This document shows positions 39,188 through 52,120 of a stretch of 64,000 bases of DNA, piece after piece (the first letter of the stretch is position 1; every line of letters starts with the position of its first letter). The translations under genes were made by a program, and so were the position numbers. The DNA is taken from the NCBI RefSeq assembly GCF_000252445.1, contig NC_017790.1, positions 1,284,501 to 1,348,500 on the forward strand, read 5' to 3'. The notes under the pieces are model-generated. The model did not search any database and was not told where the DNA came from. It worked only from the letters and a program-made list of their open reading frames with translations. This DNA comes from Deinococcus gobiensis I-0 (GTDB lineage Bacteria; Deinococcota; Deinococci; Deinococcales; Deinococcaceae).

Positions 39188-41044
39188 TCAGCGCCCGGTC
39201 GCCGCGTCCCGGTAGAAGCGCTCGATGCCCTGTGCGATGGCCTGCGCAAAGCGTTCGCGGCCCGCCCCGCTCATGAGCTGCCGGAGGTTGCCCTTGTCGG
39301 TCAGGTAGGCCGTCTCGATCAGCACACTCAGCTGTGTGGTTGGGCGCGTCAGGGCGAGGTTCTGGTAATGCACGCCGTCGTTGCCGATGTCGGGCAGCTT
39401 CTCGACCAGGCTGCCCTGGAGGGCGTCGGCGAGCGCGCGGGCCTGCGGCTGGTAGTAGTACACGCCGCTGCCGCGCCGGGTCGCCGGGTCCACGCCGTCG
39501 GGCAGGGCGTTGGCGTGGATGCTCACCAGGAGTTCGGCGTTCTGTTCCTCGGCCAGCAGGGGGCGGTCGTAGATGGGCACGGTTACGTCGGTCTCGCGGG
39601 TCAGGACCACGGTCGCGCCCTTCCCGCGCAGCAGCTCGGCCACCCGCAGCGCGATGGGCAGCGTCAGCCCCTTCTCGGGCACCCGCAGCGGCCCGGCGCC
39701 CCCCAGTTCGTCGCCGCCGTGGCCGGGGTCCACGACCACCGTGCGCCCCCGCAGCGGCTGCCGGGCGTCGGTGGCCGGGGCCCGGCGCACGCGCAGCACC
39801 AGCGTGTTGCCCTCGTAGGTGGCGTCGTAGCCCCAGGGGCGGCCCAGGAGGTCCACGTGGACCCGCGCCACCCCGTCGGCGTCCTGGGTCCAGCGCACGT
39901 CGCGCACGGTAGGGTCGGGGAACGCCGAGACGATGTAGTCCACGTCCGCGACGCTGTGGAACAGGCGCAGGTCGAGGCTGGCCCCCGAGCCGTCCGCCGC
40001 CAGCCCCTGCTCGACCGTGAAGGGCACCTTCTGCGGCAGGCCGATCCGGACCTCGCTGTGGTCGCCCAGGCGCCTCACGTCGATGTTGGTGAAGACCGCG
40101 CGGGGCAGCGGCGTGCCCTCCGGCAGCAGGGTCAGGGTGGACTTGGGGGCGTTGAGGGTCAGCGCGCCGCTCGCCTGCACCACGAAGGTGTTGCCGTCCT
40201 CGCCCACCACGACCGTGCGCGCGCCCGTGCGGGGGTAGACCACGTAGTTGCGCCCCGCGCCGTTGCGCCAGACGGAGGGGCCCGCCTGCACGCCGCGCCC
40301 CGGAATGGCCGCCGTCACCTCGGCCACGCGCGGGCCGGTGCCGGTCACGCTCAGCCGGCCCGCGCTGCTGGCGCTCGCCGCGCCGCCGTCCGGGGCCGTG
40401 AGGGTGTACGTGACCGGCGCGGCCGGCAGCAGCGCGGGCAGCAGGAACGTGCCCTCGTAGCGCCCCGGCGCGGTCTCGGCCATCGGAAAGGGGCCGAGGT
40501 CGCCGACCCGGAAGCTCGCCCGGCCGCCCGGCGTGCCGCTGAAGGCCAGGGGCACCGCGCGGGCCTCGGGCGTCTCGGGCAGCACGTAGGCCACCCGGTC
40601 GGCGGCCGGCAGCGCCGAGGCGGCGACGATCTGCGCCGCTCCGTTCAGGGGCATGGGCGGGGTGCTGGTCACCCGCAGTTCGCGGGCGCTCGACACGCCG
40701 GCCAGCGTGCTCTCCAGCCGCAGGACGTTCTCGCCGCGCGTCAGCGGCACCCATTCGATGAACAGGCCGTCGCCGCCCACGTCCAGCGCACGGCCGTTCA
40801 GGCTCAGGGTCGCGCCGGGCTTCACGCTGCCCTCCAGCAGCACGTGGTCGAAGGCGACCGCGTAGGTCGTGGGCGGGTAGGCCACGAAGATGGCCTCGTC
40901 GCTGATAGGCGTGGGGCTGGTGGTCATGGGGCCGACAGGCACGGGGCTGGCGGGGACGGGCGCGGCGGGGGTCTGGGCAGGCGCCGTCTGCGCCAGGGCC
41001 GGGGCGGCCACGAGCAGCAGGGCGGTGAGGAGCAGTCGCTTCAT
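39188..41044 (-). CDS. N-acetylmuramoyl-L-alanine amidase (Amidase_3) with AMIN-like regions
   Basis: Exported zinc amidase that cleaves the stem peptide from peptidoglycan. Signal peptide (MKRLLLTALLLVAAPALAQ). About 400 residues of beta-rich AMIN/Ig-like sequence precede the catalytic domain (about residues 420-615). Zinc ligands and catalytic Glu are intact: VVVDPGHGGDELGG (His), EKGLTLPIAL (Glu), LVSIHANALP (His) and VLIETAYLTDKGN (Glu). 618 residues, on the large side. The ATG has AGGAGG upstream and TACACT farther up in the spacer shared with secA. It is a plausible client of the EnvC-like activator encoded behind ftsEX. Confidence 0.94.
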   Translation of the reverse strand: MKRLLLTALLLVAAPALAQTAPAQTPAAPVPASPVPVGPMTTSPTPISDEAIFVAYPPTTYAVAFDHVLLEGSVKPGATLSLNGRALDVGGDGLFIEWVPLTRGENVLRLESTLAGVSSARELRVTSTPPMPLNGAAQIVAASALPAADRVAYVLPETPEARAVPLAFSGTPGGRASFRVGDLGPFPMAETAPGRYEGTFLLPALLPAAPVTYTLTAPDGGAASASSAGRLSVTGTGPRVAEVTAAIPGRGVQAGPSVWRNGAGRNYVVYPRTGARTVVVGEDGNTFVVQASGALTLNAPKSTLTLLPEGTPLPRAVFTNIDVRRLGDHSEVRIGLPQKVPFTVEQGLAADGSGASLDLRLFHSVADVDYIVSAFPDPTVRDVRWTQDADGVARVHVDLLGRPWGYDATYEGNTLVLRVRRAPATDARQPLRGRTVVVDPGHGGDELGGAGPLRVPEKGLTLPIALRVAELLRGKGATVVLTRETDVTVPIYDRPLLAEEQNAELLVSIHANALPDGVDPATRRGSGVYYYQPQARALADALQGSLVEKLPDIGNDGVHYQNLALTRPTTQLSVLIETAYLTDKGNLRQLMSGAGRERFAQAIAQGIERFYRDAATGR

Positions 41045-41204
41045 GGGGTGGGCCTCCTGTGGCGAAGAAGTTGGGGACGGGCCGCAGTGTACCCGCCGCG
41101 CCCGCGCCCGCCGGAGCTTGAGTCGGGCGCGCTCAGGTTGATTGTGTGCCCCAGGCTGAGCTTGCCAGACGCCTGTCATGGTCGCGCGGTATACTCGGCT
41201 CCAT

Positions 41205-43814
<2,610 letters not shown>

Positions 43815-43831
43815 GGCGACGCGCCCGCACG

Positions 43832-43864
43832 CGCCGGACGGGTCCTGAGAAGGTCCGTCCGGCG
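43832..43864 (+). terminator. Strong hairpin after secA without U-tract
   Basis: CGCCGGACGG and CCGTCCGGCG (43832-43841, 43855-43864) make a 10-bp stem 17 nt after the secA stop. Only two T follow, so termination efficiency is uncertain. Confidence 0.5.
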
Positions 43865-43935
43865 TTCGGCGTCTGTCGGGCGGAGCTGCCGCATCTGCAG
43901 TCACCCGCCCGGTCCGGGGCCTTCACAATGGAAGC

Positions 43936-44040
43936 ATGAAGCGCGACCTCTATACCTGGCTGCTGTACCTCGTCGCAGCGGCGTTTCTGGGAACCATCGT
44001 GTGGTGGGCCACGCATCTGGCGACGCTGCCCGGTGTGTAG
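43936..44040 (+). CDS. 34-residue single-pass membrane protein
   Basis: MKRDLYTWLLYLVAAAFLGT, then IVWWATHLATLPGV and TAG. It has a positively charged N-terminus, one hydrophobic helix (residues 8-26), and a Trp-Trp interface: a convincing small membrane protein. The ATG is 6 nt after CACAAT, the same -10 and gap as the HTH gene at 14892. It lies 121 bp downstream of secA on the same strand. No known family recognised. Confidence 0.65.
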   Translation: MKRDLYTWLLYLVAAAFLGTIVWWATHLATLPGV

Positions 44041-44056
44041 CGGCCCCGCCGACAAC

Positions 44057-44081
44057 AAAAAAAGGCCGCCGAAGCGACCTT
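44057..44081 (-). terminator. UUCG-capped intrinsic terminator on the minus strand
   Basis: Minus-strand reading: AAGGTCGC-TTCG-GCGGCCTT (8-bp stem with one wobble, stable UUCG-type loop) then a run of T (seven including stem bases). On the plus strand no T-tract follows, so it serves only minus-strand transcription. No minus-strand gene ends here: the next feature upstream on that strand is only a promoter. Confidence 0.8.
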
Positions 44082-44091
44082 GATGCCAAAC

Positions 44092-44120
44092 AGTATAGCG
44101 CGGTATGCAGGCCGGATCAA
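44092..44120 (-). promoter_or_regulatory. Near-consensus promoter firing straight into a terminator
   Basis: TTGATC (44115-44120) and TATACT (44092-44097) on the minus strand with a 17-nt spacer. The predicted start is near 44085, only 4 nt before the terminator hairpin. The expected RNA is about 30 nt and mostly hairpin. The plus-strand aminotransferase promoter (TATCCT at 44181) is separate. Confidence 0.55.
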
Positions 44121-44192
44121 GCCATGCAGCCGGGTAGGGAACAGGCCCGCCCAGCCGGACAGCTCGGGGCAGACGTCCCGTATCCTGCGCGC

Positions 44193-45398
44193 ATGACCGT
44201 TTCCCCTGCCGGCCTCAATGTCACCGCCCTGCGCGAGCAGTTTCCGCCGCTCCAGACGGGCCGGGTGTACCTCGACAACGCGGCGGGCGGCCTGCTCCCC
44301 CGGCGCAGCATCGCGGCGGTGACGGATCACCTGACCCGCTACGGCGCGACCAATGCCCTGCCCGGGCACCAGCCGGGGCGCGAGATCCTGGCGCTCAAGG
44401 CGTGGGCGCGGGAGGCCACGGCGCTGTTCCTGAACGCCGAGGCGAGCGACGTGGCCGTCGGCCCCAGCGCGACGGCCATGGCCTTCCGGCTCGCGGCGGC
44501 CTTCGCGCGGCTGTGGGGACCGGGCGACGAGGTGATCGTCAGCGGTCTGGAGCACGAGGCGAACGCCAGCCCCTGGCGCGAGCTGGAACAGGTCGGCGTG
44601 ACCGTGAAGGTCTGGCACGCCCGGCAGCCCGAGATGCGGCTCGTGGCCGAGGACCTCGCCGCGCTGCTCTCGCCGCGTACCCGGCTGGTGGCGGTCACGG
44701 CGGCGAGCAACGCGCTGGGCGTGGCCCCCGACATCGCCGCCATCACGGCCCAGGTGCGTGCGGCGGGTGCGTGGACGGTCGTGGACGCCGTGCACGCCGC
44801 GCCCCACACCCTGCCGGACGTGCGGGCCTGGGGCGCGGACTTCGTGACCTTCAGCCCCTACAAGGTCTGGGGACCGCACCTGGGCGCACTGTGGATCCGG
44901 CCCGAACTGCGCGGCGGGCTGCCCTGGCCCCGGCTGAGCTTCGTGCCGGAGGGCGACATCACCGGTATTGAGTACGGTACGCCGCAGTACGAGTTGCAGG
45001 CCGGCTGGCTGGGCACGCTGGACTACCTGCGCGAGCTGGGCGGCGGCGAGACGCTGACCCGCGCCGCGCTGGAACAGGCCTACACCCACATCGCGGCTCT
45101 GGAGGCGCCCGTGACCGAGCGGCTGCTCACGGGCCTCCAGGCGCTGGAGCACGTCACGCTGTACGGCCCGCAGACCCTGGAGGGCCGCTTCGGGACCTTC
45201 GCCTTCCGCCTGAGCGGCGAGACGCCCGAGCAGACGGCCGGTCGCCTGACCGCCGACGGGATAGACGTGGCCGCCGGGCACTTCTACGCCGTGCAGCCCC
45301 TGCGCGACCTGGGCCTGTACCCCGAGGGGGTGGTCCGGGCCAGCATCGCCCACTACACGACGCTGGAGGACGCCGAGCGCCTGCTGGCTGCCCTCTGA
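44193..45398 (+). CDS. Class V aminotransferase (cysteine-desulfurase-like)
   Basis: PLP enzyme with YLDNAAGGLLPRRSI at the N-terminus, VSGLEHEANASPW (substrate His region), VVDAVHAAPHTLPDV (cofactor Asp and His) and the PLP lysine in FSPYKVWGPHLGALW. 401 residues. It matches the NifS/CsdA-like branch, but without the clear active-site Cys loop of group I desulfurases. ATG at 44193 is 6 nt after TATCCT. No Fe-S assembly partners lie nearby, so cysteine desulfurase activity is not assured. Confidence 0.86.
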   Translation: MTVSPAGLNVTALREQFPPLQTGRVYLDNAAGGLLPRRSIAAVTDHLTRYGATNALPGHQPGREILALKAWAREATALFLNAEASDVAVGPSATAMAFRLAAAFARLWGPGDEVIVSGLEHEANASPWRELEQVGVTVKVWHARQPEMRLVAEDLAALLSPRTRLVAVTAASNALGVAPDIAAITAQVRAAGAWTVVDAVHAAPHTLPDVRAWGADFVTFSPYKVWGPHLGALWIRPELRGGLPWPRLSFVPEGDITGIEYGTPQYELQAGWLGTLDYLRELGGGETLTRAALEQAYTHIAALEAPVTERLLTGLQALEHVTLYGPQTLEGRFGTFAFRLSGETPEQTAGRLTADGIDVAAGHFYAVQPLRDLGLYPEGVVRASIAHYTTLEDAERLLAAL

Positions 45399-45439
45399 AG
45401 GCGGCTCGCAGCGGCGGTCAGAGGTGCCGAGGGAAGGAC

Positions 45440-45468
45440 CCGGCACCGGATCTCTGAGAAGGTGCCGG
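45440..45468. repeat. 8-bp inverted repeat between convergent units
   Basis: CCGGCACC (45440-45447) and GGTGCCGG (45461-45468) around a 13-nt loop, between the aminotransferase stop and the frameshifted remnant. No T-tract. Confidence 0.5.
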
Positions 45469-45524
45469 TATGGCGTGAAGGCGAAGAGAGAGGCGCTCGG
45501 CCCGGCGGAACGCCGAACCGCCGA

Positions 45525-45837
45525 TCAGGGGAAGAAGGTCCGGCTGGCCCGGTAGACCGTCCCCGTGCGCTTTCTGTCCATCGAGTGGTTCAGCGTGATG
45601 TCGCCGTCCATCACGCAGGACCACTTTGTCCGGGCAGACGAAGGTATGCGCCGTGCCGTCCAGCGCCGCGAAGGTGCCGGTCGTGAAGCGGTCCACGGGG
45701 AAGATGTTCGCGCGGGCATAGGCTGCGAAGGCCTCAGAGGCATCGCCGTTCCTGATGAGCACGCTGATGTCATGGCCCAGGGTGCGCACCGTCGGTTGCA
45801 GGGCCTCGCCGTCCGGCAGTTCGGCGCGCCCCGGCAC
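45525..45837 (-). pseudogene. Frameshifted protein remnant
   Basis: One frame from 45837 down to about 45625 reads like protein: LGHDISVLIRNGDASEAFAA, then IFPVDRFTTGTFAALDG and HTFVCPDKVV. It then becomes unnatural, while a different frame continues as CVMDGDITLNHSMDRKRTGT and VYRASRTFFP before TGA at 45527-45525. A single-base shift near 45615-45630 would join them. Base composition is lower in GC than neighbours. No ribosome binding site; it starts right behind the ychF terminator. Family not recognised. A decayed gene fragment is the simplest reading. Confidence 0.5.
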
Positions 45838-45839
45838 GC

Positions 45840-45863
45840 AAAAGCCCGCCACAGGGGGCGGGC
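45840..45863 (-). terminator. Intrinsic terminator of ychF
   Basis: Minus strand: GCCCGCC-CCCTGT-GGCGGGC followed by TTTT, about 20 nt after the ychF stop. Confidence 0.75.
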
Positions 45864-45884
45864 CGTCGTGGGGCAGGGCAGGTC

Positions 45885-46981
<1,097 letters not shown>

Positions 46982-46985
<4 letters not shown>

Positions 46986-47020
46986 GAGAGGCTCCTTTTC
47001 TGCGCCCGGCGGGGCGGCAA
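46982..47020 (-). CDS. Possible 12-codon leader ORF overlapping ychF
   Basis: TTG at 47020 lies 7 nt after TAGACT (complement of 47028-47033). It reads LPPRRAQKRSLS and stops at TGA, overlapping the ychF ATG (ATGA). TTG is a poor leaderless start, so this is the weakest of the overlapping leader ORFs. The geometry nevertheless matches those before ftsE and the PfkB kinase. Confidence 0.25.
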
Positions 47021-47078
47021 CCCTTCCAGTCTACGCCTTTCGGACGGTCCCCGGGCGATGTGCTAGCGTCGGCAGGCG

Positions 47079-47630
47079 ATGATCATGGCCCGGCTGAAGA
47101 GCGAGACCCAGGCGCTGCACGAGGCCACCGAGGCGCGGATGCCGGTGATGGACCCCGGCCTGACCCGGGCGGACTACGCCCGGCTGCTGGCGCAGATGCA
47201 CGCCCTCATCGCGCCGCTGGAGGCCCGGCTGCTGGCCCTGGACCTGCCCGCGAGCCTCGCGTTGCCCGAGCGCCTCAAGACCCCGGCGCTGCGCCGCGAC
47301 CTGGCGGCCCTGAACGCGGCCGTGCCCGCTCCACGGCCCGACGGGCTGCCCGGCAGCGTGGCCGAGGGGCTGGGCACGCTGTATGTCCTGGAAGGCGGCA
47401 CGCTGGGCGGGCAGATCATCTCCCGGCACCTGGGGCCGCGCCTGGGGCTGGATGCGGGGGCGGGGCTGGCCTACTTCTCGGGCTACGGGCCGCAGACCGG
47501 GCCGATGTGGAAACGCTTTGCCGAGGCCATGACCCGCGAGGTCGCCCCGGAGGACGGCGCGGCGGTGGTGGCGGGCGCGCGCGCGACCTTCCTGGCCTTC
47601 GGGCGGGCGCTGGACACGCCGCCGGACTGA
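47079..47630 (+). CDS. Biliverdin-producing heme oxygenase (BphO-like)
   Basis: Opens heme to biliverdin, CO and iron. The proximal heme His is in ALHEATEARMPVMD (about residue 14), and the distal-helix glycine motif is GTLYVLEGGTLGGQIISRHL. 183 residues. In Deinococcus such enzymes supply the phytochrome chromophore; no phytochrome gene lies in this window. TAGCGT is 9 nt before the first ATG; a second ATG two codons later is possible. It converges on the PAS-GGDEF-EAL gene with 21 bp between stops. Confidence 0.88.
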   Translation: MIMARLKSETQALHEATEARMPVMDPGLTRADYARLLAQMHALIAPLEARLLALDLPASLALPERLKTPALRRDLAALNAAVPAPRPDGLPGSVAEGLGTLYVLEGGTLGGQIISRHLGPRLGLDAGAGLAYFSGYGPQTGPMWKRFAEAMTREVAPEDGAAVVAGARATFLAFGRALDTPPD

Positions 47631-47651
47631 TCCCCGCCGGGGCAGAGGGTC

Positions 47652-49718
47652 TCAGCCGGGACGGTGCGCCGCCAGCCAGTCGAGCAGGCGCTCGGGGGGT
47701 AGCGGGGGCGAGAACAGGTAGCCCTGACCGTAGTCGCAGTGCATCTGCCGCAGGGCCCCGAGCTGCTGCTCGGTCTCGACCCCCTCGGCCACCACCTGCA
47801 CGTTCAGGGCGTGCGCCATGTCCACGATGGAATGGACGATGGCCGGAAAGCGCGTGCCGACCACGAAGGAGCGGTCCACCTTCAGGGCGCTCAGCGGCAG
47901 GTTCTGCATGTAGCTCAGGGCCGAATAGCCGGTGCCGAAGTCGTCGGCGGCGACCTGCATCCCGCGTCCGCGCAGTTCGCGCAGCACGCGGCCGGCGAGC
48001 CGGTGGTCACGCAGGAACAGCCCCTCGGTGATCTCGACCGTCAGGGCACTCGCCGGGAAGTGCTCGGCGTGCAGCACGTGCTCGATCTGCCGGGTCAGGC
48101 CCGCGCGGTCGAAGTGCAGCGGCGAGAAGTTCACGCTCAGCCGCCGCAGGTGTCCCTCCTGGATGAGGGGACGGATAAAGCGGCAGGCCTCGCGCAGCAC
48201 CCACAGGTCGAGGTCGGTGATCAGGCCGTGTTCCTCCGCGATGGAGATGAACTCGCCCGGCCCGATCAGGCCGTGGACCGGGTGCTGCCAACGCACGAGC
48301 GCCTCGACGCTCTCGGCCTCGCCGGTGCGCAGGTTCAGGACCGGCTGGTAATACACGGTGAGTTCGCCGCGCGCCGCCGCGTGACGCAGGTCGTCGCGCA
48401 GCCGCAGGCGCAGCAGGTGCTGCTCGCGCATCCAGGGCCGGAACACCACGCTGCCGCCCCGCCGCCCGGACTTGGCCCCGGTCAGGGCGATGCCCGCCTC
48501 GCGCAGCAGGTGCCCGGCCTCCTGCTGGTCCCCGACCACCGCGACCCCCACCCCCGCGCTGATCTGTACGTCGCGGTCCCCGACCAGGAAGGGCAGCGCC
48601 AGGGTGCCCTGAAGCTGGTCGAGCCGGCCCTGGACCTGCCCCGCCGAGGGCACGCGCAGCAGGGCCGCGAACTCGTCGCCGCCCAGACGCGCGATCACCT
48701 GGCCCGATCCCAGGGTCAGGCGCAGCCTCTGGGCCACCTGTACCAGCAGGGCGTCGCCGCGCGCCTGCCCCAGCCGGTCGTTGATCCACTTGAAGCGGTC
48801 GAGGTCGATGAGGGTCAGCAGCAGCACGTCCGTCCCGCCCTCCGCAGGGAAAAGGTCCAGGGCGACCTGCACCTCGCGCAGGAAGGCGTTGCGGTTGAGC
48901 AGCCCGGTCAGCTCGTCGTACTCGGCGGCGTAGCGCAGGTGGTCGCTGAGGCGGTGCAGCTCCAGCGTGCGCTCCACCACGCGCTCCTCGAGCTGCCGGG
49001 CATATTGGGCGCTCAGGAGTTCGAGCGAGCGCCGCCGCGACACGTCCTGGATGAACGTGACCGTGCCGCGCAGGTCGTGGCCCTGGCGGTAGGGGATGAG
49101 GGTCAGGGCCACGCGCGCCGGCCCCTCGCCGCGCAGGTCCAGCTCGCTGCTGTGCGGGCGGCCGGTGGCGATCACCTCGCGTTCCAGGGAACGCAGCAGG
49201 TCGCCTTCCAGCAGCTCGGGGGTGGCCTGCTGCGCGTGCGCGTTGTGCAGCAGCACCCGGCCTTCCAGGTCGCGCAGCACGATGCCCAGCACGTCCTGCG
49301 CGAGCACCGCCTGCAACTGGGCCTCGCGCTGCGCCAGGGCCAGCTGCTCGCGTTTGTGGGCCGTGATGTTGCGCGCCAGCCCGTACAGGCGCGGCTGCCC
49401 GGCCGGAGCGTCGGGGTCCAGCGCGCCGCCCAGCTGAATCCAGTGTGCGGTGCCCGACGGATAATGCAGTTCCAGGTCGAGGTCCAGCGGCCCCCCCTGG
49501 CGCACGCACGCGGTGACGGTGCGGCTCAGGAGGTCCTGGTCGCCGGGCGAGAACAGGCCCACGAACTGCGCGCACAGGGCCGGGTCCATCGCCTGTGGGG
49601 GCAGGCGGCGGCGCGAGATGCCCAGGACGCCCGTGCGGACATCGACGGTCCAGAACAGCAGTTCCTGGGCCGCGAGCGCGCGTTCCAGCTCGGTGACATC
49701 GCTCAGGTCAGAGGGCAT
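47652..49718 (-). CDS. PAS-PAS-GGDEF-EAL cyclic-di-GMP protein
   Basis: Cytoplasmic sensor combining two PAS-like domains (about residues 10-250), a coiled coil, a diguanylate cyclase and a phosphodiesterase. GGDEF is intact (RLGGDEFAALL), as are EAL residues (VEALVRW, NFSP, DDFGTGYSALSYM, KVDRSFV, AEGVET). Both activities are thus possible. 688 residues from the ATG at 49718. An ATG at 49865 would add 49 low-complexity residues and is less convincing. No membrane segment. Confidence 0.92.
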   Translation of the reverse strand: MPSDLSDVTELERALAAQELLFWTVDVRTGVLGISRRRLPPQAMDPALCAQFVGLFSPGDQDLLSRTVTACVRQGGPLDLDLELHYPSGTAHWIQLGGALDPDAPAGQPRLYGLARNITAHKREQLALAQREAQLQAVLAQDVLGIVLRDLEGRVLLHNAHAQQATPELLEGDLLRSLEREVIATGRPHSSELDLRGEGPARVALTLIPYRQGHDLRGTVTFIQDVSRRRSLELLSAQYARQLEERVVERTLELHRLSDHLRYAAEYDELTGLLNRNAFLREVQVALDLFPAEGGTDVLLLTLIDLDRFKWINDRLGQARGDALLVQVAQRLRLTLGSGQVIARLGGDEFAALLRVPSAGQVQGRLDQLQGTLALPFLVGDRDVQISAGVGVAVVGDQQEAGHLLREAGIALTGAKSGRRGGSVVFRPWMREQHLLRLRLRDDLRHAAARGELTVYYQPVLNLRTGEAESVEALVRWQHPVHGLIGPGEFISIAEEHGLITDLDLWVLREACRFIRPLIQEGHLRRLSVNFSPLHFDRAGLTRQIEHVLHAEHFPASALTVEITEGLFLRDHRLAGRVLRELRGRGMQVAADDFGTGYSALSYMQNLPLSALKVDRSFVVGTRFPAIVHSIVDMAHALNVQVVAEGVETEQQLGALRQMHCDYGQGYLFSPPLPPERLLDWLAAHRPG

Positions 49719-49958
49719 GGTCGTCCGGTCGGGCGGGGGGGCGGAGTAGGGCCGGCAGGCAGGGCGAAGCGGCGGTGGGCGGCATACGCGGTCGGGGCCT
49801 CCGGAGGGAACGAAGAGGACCGCGCGGATTCGCCGGAGCAGCCCTGGAGAGGATGGTGAGCGCATGGTAACACCCCCGCTCCACCTTTTCCCTTGAGCAC
49901 TCGGGGGGAGCGCTAGGGGAGTGGCGGAGGCGGGGGTGGGATACGGGTGCGGGCCGGG

Positions 49959-50285
49959 TCAGGCGCGTTCGTCCTGCTTGTCGAGCTGCCCGACTTTCTT
50001 CTCGCTCCAGGTGCGCCCCTCGTCGCCGCCCCACAGCAGCCAGGCGATATACCCGCGCGAGGGCTTCTCGTCGCCCTTGCCGGTCTGGTCGAGGTGGTCG
50101 TGGGCATGGCGCGGAAAGTAGGCGGCAACGTGGCGCACGTCCTTCTCGCTCAGGTCGCCGCCCTTCGCCAGTTTCTCGGCCATGTGCTCGCCCGCCTCGG
50201 TCCCGCCGAAGCCGTATTCGTCCCGCAGTTTCAGGCCTTTTTTGGCGTTCTCCTGCACCTTCTTGGGAATGGAAAGGTCCGTCAT
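49959..50285 (-). CDS. Small hypothetical protein with WLLWGGDEG motif
   Basis: 108 residues, very rich in Lys, Asp and Glu. Pattern: KKGLKLRDEYGFGGTEAGEH, LSEKDVRHVAAYFPRHAHDH, GYIAWLLWGGDEGRTW. The R-YF-RH ... WLLWGGD-G-W arrangement resembles a small domain I associate with phage-derived and stand-alone proteins, but I cannot name a function. No signal peptide. The 240-bp stretch upstream of it toward the GGDEF-EAL start holds no gene I can support. Confidence 0.7.
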   Translation of the reverse strand: MTDLSIPKKVQENAKKGLKLRDEYGFGGTEAGEHMAEKLAKGGDLSEKDVRHVAAYFPRHAHDHLDQTGKGDEKPSRGYIAWLLWGGDEGRTWSEKKVGQLDKQDERA

Positions 50286-50431
50286 GCCGCAAAGCTCTCA
50301 TCTGCGCCGGGGCGGCGGCTGTAGGCCACCACGCCTTCTGAACGTCCTCTCAAGGTCGCGCGCGCCGGGGCCGGCCCGGCCTGGAATCGCCCACCCCATT
50401 TGCCCCGGCCGGGCGCGCGTAGACTGGGCCC

Positions 50432-51661
<1,230 letters not shown>

Positions 51662-51685
51662 GTGCCGGGCGAGTACGATAGACCG

Positions 51686-52090
51686 GTGAACATCTGGGGA
51701 AGTGGGCCTTTCGAGAACGAACACGCCGCCGCCTTCGTGCAGGAGGTCGTCGCCGACGGCCCGGCGGCGGTGCAGGAAGCCTTCGAGGTCGTGCTGGACC
51801 CGGATGTGGATTTCGTCGAGGCCGAGGAAGGCCAGCGTGCCCTGGCGGCGGCCGGGGTACTGGCGGCGGCGCTCGGCGGCGATACGTCGGCCGTGATCGA
51901 CGCCGGGCTGCGTGCCTGGATCGCGGAGGCCGACCACACCGAGCTCGCGCCGCTGCGGTCCCTGGCCGCCGAGGCCCTGAAGCGCGTGCTGGGGCCGAAC
52001 AGCGAACTTCCCGAGCTGTGGGAGGACAGTGGCGGGGCCGAGGCCTGGTACGCCGACAGCGAGCGGCTGCGCTCGGTGCTGGGCGGCTGA
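51686..52090 (+). CDS. DUF4259 family protein
   Basis: 134 residues. The N-terminus MNIWGSGPFENEHAAAFVQEV fits DUF4259 (WG-G-F-ND-A-DF). The rest is all-helical and Ala/Glu-rich, with a C-terminal LWEDSGGAEAWYADSERLRSVL. The GTG at 51686 is 6 nt after TACGAT, leaderless; it is only 24 bp from the ispG stop. Function unknown. Confidence 0.83.
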   Translation: MNIWGSGPFENEHAAAFVQEVVADGPAAVQEAFEVVLDPDVDFVEAEEGQRALAAAGVLAAALGGDTSAVIDAGLRAWIAEADHTELAPLRSLAAEALKRVLGPNSELPELWEDSGGAEAWYADSERLRSVLGG

Positions 52091-52120
52091 GGGGCCAGCG
52101 TCGCCCGGCCCCTCAGGCCC

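Noticed and set aside
49719..49865. Longer N-terminus of the PAS-GGDEF-EAL protein from the ATG at 49865
   Set aside because: The extra 49 residues are Pro/Arg-rich and unlike a domain; the start at 49718 leads straight into the PAS region. Kept only as an alternative.
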